DNA of 64,000 bases, taken from assembly GCA_013416435.1 (NCBI GenBank), contig JACCEN010000001.1, forward strand, positions 248,001 to 312,000, read 5' to 3'. Made by a program: the position numbers and the translations under genes. This DNA comes from Alcaligenaceae bacterium (lineage in GTDB: Bacteria; Pseudomonadota; Gammaproteobacteria; Burkholderiales; Burkholderiaceae_B). This document shows, piece by piece, positions 58,456-64,000 of the stretch (position 1 is the stretch's first letter; every line of letters starts with the position of its first letter). A model generated the notes under the pieces. It searched no databases, was not told the origin of the DNA, and saw nothing but the letters and a program-made list of their open reading frames with translations.

Positions 58456-58897
58456 CCAGGCCTTCGACCAGCGCCTGTTCCGTCAACCATACCTTGCCCT
58501 TCAACCGGAGGGCACCCTTTGAGGACTTTCCATCGATGACGAAGGGTTCGCCAAAGGCCGGAAGCGGATCCGGCTCCGTGGCGCCAAGACTCCGGTAAAG
58601 AGACCGCATGACGGCCTGGGCAAAGTCCGCGCGCGCCGCCGCATCCGCCGCGACGCCCGCCGGCAGGCTTGCATACGCCACGGTGAACATTCCGCTGCCG
58701 ACCGACGCGCTGGTCATGCTGAATACCAGCCGATGGCCGTTGAATTCGAGATCGCGTTCCTGGGTCGTCGGCTTGTCCGGGAAAAAAGCCTTGACGGCGC
58801 CCTCCGCCACCGGCGTTTCGCGCCAGTTATAGCTCGGTGAGCACCCTGCCAGCACCACCGTCATCAAGCATATCAATAGGATACGTACCACGACCAC
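58382..58897 (-). CDS. Predicted lipoprotein of unknown function
   Basis: A 171-residue protein with a clear lipoprotein signal (ILLICLMTVVLAGC, lipobox VLAGC, cysteine about residue 19). The rest (WRETPVAEGAVKAFFPDKPT and a C-terminal LKGKVWLTEQALVEGL) is not a family I can name; it has the look of a small beta-rich periplasmic domain. It is divergent from gshA and convergent with the LuxR-type gene. Confidence 0.75.
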   Translation of the reverse strand: MVVVRILLICLMTVVLAGCSPSYNWRETPVAEGAVKAFFPDKPTTQERDLEFNGHRLVFSMTSASVGSGMFTVAYASLPAGVAADAAARADFAQAVMRSLYRSLGATEPDPLPAFGEPFVIDGKSSKGALRLKGKVWLTEQALVEGLVTAVPDEFPEPEADEFLRGVAVAH

Positions 58898-58948
58898 ACC
58901 TCAGGTAAAATCGCCAACGACAAGAACTTATTTAAAAGATGCGCCCCA

Positions 58949-60502
58949 ATGAATCCCAGTGAACCTCGCCATGCTTTGCTCGGCCGAAACCAGTCCATAC
59001 TCAAAGGCATACTGCGGGGTATCGAAAAAGAAGGGCTGCGTGTCGACCAGCGGGGCGTGCTGGCGGCAACACCGCATCCCCGGCCGCTGGGCTCGGCGCT
59101 GACACATCCGCGCATTACAACGGATTACTCCGAAGCTCTGCTGGAACTCATCACCGCCACGCACAATAGTACCGAAAGCCTGCTCGGCGAGCTCGAACTC
59201 ACGCATCGCTATGTGGCGCAGCACCTCGATGGCGAGCTGATCTGGAACCATTCCATGCCGGCTGAGCTGCCGGCCGAGGCCGATATCCCCATCGCATGGT
59301 ACGGCTCCTCGAACAGCGGCATGTTGAAGCATGTGTACCGGCGCGGGCTGGCGGAACGATATGGCAAAACCATGCAATGCATCGCCGGCGTCCACTATAA
59401 CTATTCCCTGCCGGCCGATGCCTGGGACCTTCTGGGCTTCGAGGGCACGACGCCGACGGATAAAGCATCCAAGGGCTACCTCGCGCTCATTCGCAACTTC
59501 ACCCGCTATTCCTGGCTGCTGATGTATTTATTCGGCGCCTCGCCCGCGGTATCCAAAAGCTTCTTGCGCGGCCGCCCCCATCCTTTGCAGGAATTCAGCC
59601 GCGACACGCTTTACCTTCCTCATGCAACCAGCTTGCGCATGAGCGATCTGGGCTACCAGAACAAGGCGCAGTCCGACCTGCAGCTTTGCTATAACGATCT
59701 GGAAACCTTCCTGAGCCGCATGCACACCGCCGTCACGACACCGTGGCCGGCCTACCAGGCCATCGGCACGCATCGCAACGGCGAATGGGTACAACTGAAC
59801 ACCAACATCCTGCAAATCGAGAACGAGTACTACTCGAACATCCGGCCCAAGCGGGCCACGGGACGCGGAGAGCGCCCGGCGACCGCCCTGCGCAATCGCG
59901 GCGTCCAGTACATCGAAGTCCGCTGCCTCGACATCGACCACGATTCACCCATCGGGATCTCTGCGGAAACCAGCCGGTTCATGGACGCCTTCCTGCTGTT
60001 TTGCGCAGTCGAAGAAAGCGCCATGTTTCCCAATAATGGTTTTTGCCGCGACAGCCACGACAATTTCGGCGACGTGGTCACGCAAGGCCGCAAGCCCGGC
60101 CTCACGCTGATACGCCGTAACAAGCCGGTCGGCATCGAAGAATGGAGCGCCGAACTGATGGAGGGCATCGCGCCCTACGCCCGGCTGCTCGATGAGGCCA
60201 ACGGCGGAACGCTGTACGCGGACGCCCTTGCGGCCCAGGTCCGCAAGACCAAGGATGCCAGCCTGACTCCGTCCGCACAGTTGCTGGAGCGACTGCGCGA
60301 CCAGGGTTCGAGCCTTCACGACTTCATGCTCGATCTGAGCCGGGCGCACCATGAAGCGTTGCGCGCCGCGCCGCTCGACGCCGGAGAAGCAGGCGAATAC
60401 CAGAAGATGGCTCTCGAATCGTTCGAAGCGCAAGAAGCGCTGGAAGCCGGCGACCGGGAAGACTTCTCGAGCTATGTAGCGCGCTATCACGCCGCGCTGT
60501 AG
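58949..60502 (+). CDS. gshA: Glutamate-cysteine ligase
   Basis: GshA makes gamma-glutamylcysteine, the first step of glutathione synthesis. The 517-residue protein is of the proteobacterial GshA type: GIEKEGLRVDQRG, DYSEALLELITATHNS, IAWYGSSNSGMLKHVYRRGL, SLRMSDLGYQNKAQ and YIEVRCLDIDHDSPIG are conserved. A TAAAAT box near 58913 may be its -10. gshB is not adjacent. Confidence 0.95.
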   Translation: MNPSEPRHALLGRNQSILKGILRGIEKEGLRVDQRGVLAATPHPRPLGSALTHPRITTDYSEALLELITATHNSTESLLGELELTHRYVAQHLDGELIWNHSMPAELPAEADIPIAWYGSSNSGMLKHVYRRGLAERYGKTMQCIAGVHYNYSLPADAWDLLGFEGTTPTDKASKGYLALIRNFTRYSWLLMYLFGASPAVSKSFLRGRPHPLQEFSRDTLYLPHATSLRMSDLGYQNKAQSDLQLCYNDLETFLSRMHTAVTTPWPAYQAIGTHRNGEWVQLNTNILQIENEYYSNIRPKRATGRGERPATALRNRGVQYIEVRCLDIDHDSPIGISAETSRFMDAFLLFCAVEESAMFPNNGFCRDSHDNFGDVVTQGRKPGLTLIRRNKPVGIEEWSAELMEGIAPYARLLDEANGGTLYADALAAQVRKTKDASLTPSAQLLERLRDQGSSLHDFMLDLSRAHHEALRAAPLDAGEAGEYQKMALESFEAQEALEAGDREDFSSYVARYHAAL

Positions 60503-60514
60503 CAGCGCTGCTCC

Positions 60515-60580
60515 CCGCGCTTCGGCGCGGCCACATTGTCCCAATATTGGGACAATGTGGCCTGATAAGGGAACTTATCA
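60515..60580. promoter_or_regulatory. Three consecutive hairpin/palindrome motifs, including a 34-bp perfect palindrome
   Basis: First, CCGCGC-TTCG-GCGCGG (60515-60530), a UUCG hairpin just after gshA. Second, a perfect 34-bp palindrome at 60529-60562, each half reading GGCCACATTGTCCCAAT toward the centre. Third, TGATAAG-GGAA-CTTATCA (60563-60580), whose right half overlaps the -35 box of the downstream promoter. No T-tract follows any of them, so operators are more likely than terminators for the second and third. Confidence 0.8.
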
Positions 60581-60603
60581 AGCAATTTCATAGTCAATAT
60601 AAT
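60575..60603 (+). promoter_or_regulatory. Promoter of the cytochrome b561-yceI-yceI operon
   Basis: A TTATCA box (60575-60580) and a perfect TATAAT box (60598-60603) are 17 bases apart, 56 bases before the cytochrome start. The -35 box lies in the right half of the TGATAAG inverted repeat, so a protein bound there would block RNA polymerase. Confidence 0.65.
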
Positions 60604-60658
60604 TTCGCCATCTCGCGGTGCCTGGCATGCCCAGGCGTTGACTATTCGAACTACCGGC

Positions 60659-61195
60659 ATGAAACATCGCTACAACCTCACGGCAATCTCCCTGCATTGG
60701 CTCATTGCATTGAGTCTCATCGGCACCTTCGCGCTCGGCGTATACATGAGCGACCTGGCCCTTTCCCCCAACAAGCTCAAGCTTTATTCCTGGCATAAAT
60801 GGGCCGGGGTGAGCATCTTTTTCCTGGTGCTGTGCCGCCTGGCCTGGCGCGTAACGCACTGCCCTCCGGCGCTGCCCGAAACCATGCCCGCAGGGATGCG
60901 GCAGCTTGCCCATGTCGCGCACTGGGCGCTTTATGCCTTGATGCTGGCCATTCCCATTTCGGGGTGGCTCATGAGTTCGGCCCAAGGCTTCCAGGTGGTC
61001 TGGTTCGGCGTCATGCCGCTGCCCGATCTCGTGACGCGGGACAAAGCGCTGGGTGTTCTGCTGCAAGACGTCCACATCGTATTGAACTACACACTGCTTT
61101 GCGCGGTCATAGCCCACGTGGCGGCCGCCCTGAAGCATCACTTCATCGACCGGGACGACGTGCTGTCCCGCATGCTGCCCTGGGCTGCCAAATAA
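60659..61195 (+). CDS. Cytochrome b561
   Basis: A 178-residue membrane protein with four helices and histidines in the expected places for two b hemes: ISLHWLIALSLIGTFALG, WHKWAGVSIFFLVLCRLAW, AHWALYALMLAIPISGW and VHIVLNYTLLCAVIAHVAAA. Bacterial b561 proteins move electrons between quinol and acceptors, and some reduce superoxide. It is followed by two yceI genes, an association seen in many proteobacteria. The ATG at 60659 directly precedes the family start KHRYNLTAISLHW. Confidence 0.93.
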   Translation: MKHRYNLTAISLHWLIALSLIGTFALGVYMSDLALSPNKLKLYSWHKWAGVSIFFLVLCRLAWRVTHCPPALPETMPAGMRQLAHVAHWALYALMLAIPISGWLMSSAQGFQVVWFGVMPLPDLVTRDKALGVLLQDVHIVLNYTLLCAVIAHVAAALKHHFIDRDDVLSRMLPWAAK

Positions 61196-61232
61196 GCCGC
61201 AATGGCCAGAACCTCAACGAACGGAGCCTCAA

Positions 61233-61805
61233 ATGACGATTCCTTACCTGCGCCATGGCGCTATTGCGGCCGCCATGGCGTTCGCAGCCGCCGGCAACGC
61301 GGGCGCCGCCCAGTATCAACAAGTGGATACCGCCGCCAGCAAGGTCACCTTCGCCTACAGCCAGATGAGCGTGGGCATGGAAGGCGGCTTCAATAAGCTC
61401 GAGATCCCCGAGTTCCAGTTTGACCCGGCGGCGCCCGAAGCGGCGCGCGTTGTTGCGCACATTCCGCTGTCAAGCATCGACGCCGGCTACGAAGAGGCCA
61501 ATGCCGAGCTGGGCAAGACCGAATGGCTGGACACCGGCGCGCACCCCATGGCGTCGTTCACTTCCAGCAAGGTCGAAGCGCTGGGCGACAACCGCTACCA
61601 GGTCAGCGGCACACTGACCATCAAGGGCAAATCCCAAGAAGTCAGCGCCCCCTTCACCTTCAAGGAAGAAGGCGGTAACGCCGTTTTCGACGGCGCCTTC
61701 GGCTTCAAGCGCGCCGACTTCAGCGTCGGAGAAGGCAGCTGGGGCGACTTCAGCATTGTCGCCAACGAAATCCAGATCAAGTTCCATGTAGTCGCCAAGC
61801 CTTAA
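61233..61805 (+). CDS. YceI family periplasmic protein (first of two)
   Basis: A 190-residue protein with a signal peptide (cleavage near GNAGAA) and the YceI lipocalin-like beta barrel: VDTAASKVTFAYSQM, WLDTGAHPMASFTSSKVEAL, SGTLTIKGKSQEVSAPF and RADFSVGEGSWGD. YceI proteins bind polyprenyl chains such as ubiquinone-like lipids. The gene lies 37 bases after the cytochrome gene. Confidence 0.92.
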   Translation: MTIPYLRHGAIAAAMAFAAAGNAGAAQYQQVDTAASKVTFAYSQMSVGMEGGFNKLEIPEFQFDPAAPEAARVVAHIPLSSIDAGYEEANAELGKTEWLDTGAHPMASFTSSKVEALGDNRYQVSGTLTIKGKSQEVSAPFTFKEEGGNAVFDGAFGFKRADFSVGEGSWGDFSIVANEIQIKFHVVAKP

Positions 61806-61825
61806 GGCCGGCGCAGTCCCTCGTC

Positions 61826-61845
61826 GTCGGGCCCGCCAAGGCCCG
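61826..61845. other. Hairpin between the two yceI genes
   Basis: TCGGGCC and GGCCCGA form a perfect 7-bp stem with a 6-base loop, 20 bases after the first yceI stop. It is followed only by TCGTTT, so it may stabilise the upstream message or weakly attenuate rather than terminate. Confidence 0.45.
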
Positions 61846-61878
61846 ATCGTTTCACTTATTCCATACAAGGACAAGGAT

Positions 61879-62448
61879 ATGAAAAAAACATTGCTCGCAG
61901 CCTCCTTCGCCACCCTGGTCGCCGGCACAGCCGTTGCCGCGCCACAAACCTATGTGATCGACTCCACGCATACTTTCCCACGTTTCTCATACGACCACAT
62001 GGGCATGTCCAAGCAGATCCTGCGGTTCAACAAAACGACGGGCGAAGTGGTTTTCGACAAGGAAGCCAAGACTGCGCAGGTTGACGTCACGATAGACATG
62101 AAATCCGTCGATACCGGCGTCGAGGCGTTCAACGGCCACATCCAGGGCGCGGACTTCCTGGATACCGGTGCCCATCCGACCGCCACCTTCAAGTCATCAA
62201 GCGTGAAGTTCGACGGCGACAAGCCCGTCAGCGTCGATGGCGAACTGACCATCAAGGGGATCACCAAGCCCGTGACGTTGACCATCACGTCGTTTGCCAA
62301 CAAGCCTCATCCCATGCTCAAGAAAGACGCCATCGGCGCCAACGCGACCGCCGTCATCAAGCGCAGCGAATTCAACGCCGGCAAGTTTGCTCCGGCAGTA
62401 GGCGACGAAGTCACGCTCGACATCGCGCTGGAAGCAGTGCTGAAGTAG
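61879..62448 (+). CDS. YceI family periplasmic protein (second of two)
   Basis: A 189-residue YceI protein with a signal peptide (cleavage near GTAVAA) and the full barrel: YVIDSTHTFPRFSYDHMGMS, DFLDTGAHPTATFKSSSVKF, GELTIKGITKPVTLTITSF and KRSEFNAGKFAPAVGDEV. It is closer to the canonical E. coli YceI pattern than its upstream neighbour, so the pair is not a recent duplication. Start ATG at 61879 with AAGGA upstream. Confidence 0.93.
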   Translation: MKKTLLAASFATLVAGTAVAAPQTYVIDSTHTFPRFSYDHMGMSKQILRFNKTTGEVVFDKEAKTAQVDVTIDMKSVDTGVEAFNGHIQGADFLDTGAHPTATFKSSSVKFDGDKPVSVDGELTIKGITKPVTLTITSFANKPHPMLKKDAIGANATAVIKRSEFNAGKFAPAVGDEVTLDIALEAVLK

Positions 62449-62467
62449 GGATCCGGAAAGCCGGAGG

Positions 62468-62598
62468 GAGGTCAGACCCCATGCGGGGTCTTACCCCGGC
62501 CTTGCGGACCCCGGCCCTGGACCAAGGGTCAGACCCCGTACGGGGCCTCACCCTCGCACCGTCGAAGAGGGGTCGGACCCCGAATGGGGTCCGACCCC
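62468..62598. repeat. Cluster of three palindromic repeats
   Basis: Copies lie at 62468-62497 (spacer ATGC, imperfect), 62525-62554 (spacer GTAC, imperfect right arm) and 62569-62598 (spacer GAAT, arms with GGTCGGACC and GGTCCGACC, a matched substitution). The cluster lies between the convergent genes yceI and the diguanylate cyclase. Confidence 0.94.
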
Positions 62599-62605
62599 CC
62601 GTTTT

Positions 62606-64000
62606 TCAGCCGTTGACGGCCATGGGCCCATGCGAGCCTTCAAGCAGCGTGCCGCCGCCATCGCCGGCGAAACAAATTCCGTTCTTGCCCGATTTTTTGA
62701 CTTGATACATGGCGCTGTCCGCCTGCATGATCAACTGCGCGCCGGATATGGGGCTGCCGCCGCCGTTATACAGCGCAATGCCGATGGATGCGTTCAGCGC
62801 CAGGTTCTTTTCACCTACCCTGCACGGATCCGAAATCCCCGCCAGACACGCCCGTGCCTGACGAAGCGCATCATCGCGAGGCTCGTGCAGATCCGTCAGC
62901 AGCACGACGAACTCATCGCCGCCCAGACGGGCCACGGTATCGTCCGGGCCGCGTCCCTGGGACAGCCGCTGGGCGACTTGGATCAGTACGGCGTCGCCCG
63001 CGCCGTGGCCGTGCACGTCATTGATCGTCTTGAGACAATCCAGATCGCAAAACAGCAGCGCGAAGCTGGATCGATCGCCATCCGCCTTTTTCATCGCCGC
63101 ATCCAACCGTTTTTCAAGCATCTGGCGATTGCAGACACCCGTGAGCGAATCGTGGTGGGCCAGAAACGACATGTGCGCCTCGCTCTTTCGAAGCGCTTCT
63201 TCCTGCTCCCGCAGCCGGTCCAGCAAGTGATTGAAGCCCAGTACCACATTGCCGACCTCATCGCTGCGCCTGACAGGCAAGGCGGCCAGTTCACGGCGGC
63301 CGTCCGCCATCTCGCGCATGGCGCGAGCGGTATCCGTCAATGGACGCAGTACCCGAGGAAGAAGAAAAAGAAGAGCGGCGATGACGATGAACAAAGTGAT
63401 CGCCGTGCCTTGTATCACGAATCCACCCAGTTTCCTGAATGTTCCGAATGCTTCGTCGGCGGCCATGCGGGCGACGACGAACCAGGCGCTGTCGGGCACT
63501 CCGACCATCGCCGCGAGTTCTTCCTGTCCCCGCTCATTGATCACGATATCCGCCCCGCGGAATCCGGGCGCGGCCCGATCGAACAGCGCATGGGCGCCTG
63601 GCGCCGGCAAGGCTTTCATGACGAGTCCGGGGTCGCTTGCACCAACATAGACGCCGTCTTCCGGAGAAATCACCAGCAAGCCGCCACTTTCACCCACACG
63701 GCGCTCTTGCAGGGGCTGCAGAAAAAATGGCGAGTCGAGCCTGGCCGCCCCGGAGACCGCAGCGATCAGCACGCCCTTCGCATCAAGTATGGGCGCCGTC
63801 ACAACCAGCATCGCTTCGCCTTTCGGGCCTGCGGAAAACGGTCGGCTGACGATCGCGCCGCCCGCCGACTGCAGCGCCTTGGACCATTCAGGGCCCGCGT
63901 CGGAACCAGGCGGCAGCACCGGCGTGGAGGACCCCGCAGCCAGCACGCGACCGGAGCCGTCAAGAACCGTAAGGCCGGCATCGAACAGCAAAGTCAGTTG
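62606..64000 (-). CDS. Membrane-bound diguanylate cyclase (GGDEF), 5' end outside the window
   Basis: The reading frame is open through the right edge; the visible part is about 464 residues. It holds the end of an extracytoplasmic sensor domain of CACHE type (VTAPILDAKGVLIAAVSGAA, LLVISPEDGVYVGAS), a membrane helix (ITLFIVIAALLFLLPRVL), a HAMP-like linker, a short coiled coil (LLDRLREQEEALRKSEAH) and a GGDEF domain with intact ARLGGDEFVVLL, so it should make cyclic di-GMP. The inhibitory-site motif RxxD is off: the expected position reads GPDD with the arginine one residue early. Confidence 0.9.
   Translation of the reverse strand, partial: QLTLLFDAGLTVLDGSGRVLAAGSSTPVLPPGSDAGPEWSKALQSAGGAIVSRPFSAGPKGEAMLVVTAPILDAKGVLIAAVSGAARLDSPFFLQPLQERRVGESGGLLVISPEDGVYVGASDPGLVMKALPAPGAHALFDRAAPGFRGADIVINERGQEELAAMVGVPDSAWFVVARMAADEAFGTFRKLGGFVIQGTAITLFIVIAALLFLLPRVLRPLTDTARAMREMADGRRELAALPVRRSDEVGNVVLGFNHLLDRLREQEEALRKSEAHMSFLAHHDSLTGVCNRQMLEKRLDAAMKKADGDRSSFALLFCDLDCLKTINDVHGHGAGDAVLIQVAQRLSQGRGPDDTVARLGGDEFVVLLTDLHEPRDDALRQARACLAGISDPCRVGEKNLALNASIGIALYNGGGSPISGAQLIMQADSAMYQVKKSGKNGICFAGDGGGTLLEGSHGPMAVNG

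Noticed and set aside
61233-62448. The two yceI genes as a recent tandem duplication
   Set aside because: They share the fold and the DTGAHP motif, but the sequences are otherwise strongly diverged.

Overview
The window looks like chromosomal DNA of a betaproteobacterium of the order Burkholderiales, most likely family Alcaligenaceae (Bordetella/Pusillimonas-like); the genus cannot be fixed by reading alone. Reasons: high GC content, a Bug/TctC solute-binding receptor, GatCAB instead of a visible GlnRS route, a SAM-II type riboswitch before metX, metX-metW organisation, and the cytochrome b561 plus two YceI arrangement. It is almost fully coding and holds no rRNA, tRNA, prophage, insertion sequence or CRISPR array that I can see.

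Layout. 1-5651 (+): end of an RNase II/R family gene, a TonB-like protein, aroE, mtgA, lptG, apaH. 5750-7801 (-): plsC, ruvX, yqgE/algH, rubredoxin. 7889-10821 (+): thiD-like, thiE, hemL. 10970-18345 (-): a catabolic cluster matching the aerobic 2-aminobenzoyl-CoA (anthranilate) pathway (RidA, CoA ligase, enoyl-CoA hydratase, SDR, monooxygenase/reductase fusion) plus an M14-like DUF2817 protein, with a divergent MarR regulator at 18453. 19102-23582 (+): argJ, rplU-rpmA, obgE, proB. 23743-27014: Lrp-type regulator/dadA pair, an atypical winged-helix regulator and an XRE regulator in an AT-richer patch. 27150-33136 (-): OmpA-like lipoprotein, TctC receptor and a bztABCD/aap amino acid ABC importer. 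33313-35984 (+): ftsE, ftsX, mutY. 36118-41879 (-): rod-shape cluster mreB-mreC-mreD-mrdA-rodA. 42106-45407 (+): gatCAB. 45408-45926: the only long gene-free stretch. Then pyrE (-), doxX-xth-aminotransferase (+), MocR regulator (-), eamA-gltS-TAXI lipoprotein-SMR (+), ampG and metX-metW (-), a LuxR-type small protein (+), a lipoprotein (-), gshA, cytochrome b561 and two yceI genes (+), and the 3' part of a membrane diguanylate cyclase (-) at the right edge.

The dominant non-genic signal is a 30-bp palindromic repeat: a 13-bp arm GGGGTCAGACCCC, a 4-bp spacer (usually GTAC), and the complementary arm GGGGTCTGACCCC. It occurs at ten intergenic loci. All seven convergent gene pairs that have room for it carry it, three tandem junctions carry it, and none of the ten divergent (promoter) intervals do. 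Several copies carry matched changes in both arms, and some loci show tandem expansion. A second candidate novelty is a 226-bp element at 45630-45855 closed by perfect 16-bp inverted repeats and containing three internal hairpins. A third is a 34-bp perfect palindrome with a second operator-like inverted repeat over the promoter of the cytochrome b561-yceI-yceI operon. Identifications come from motif recognition and gene order; no database search was run.
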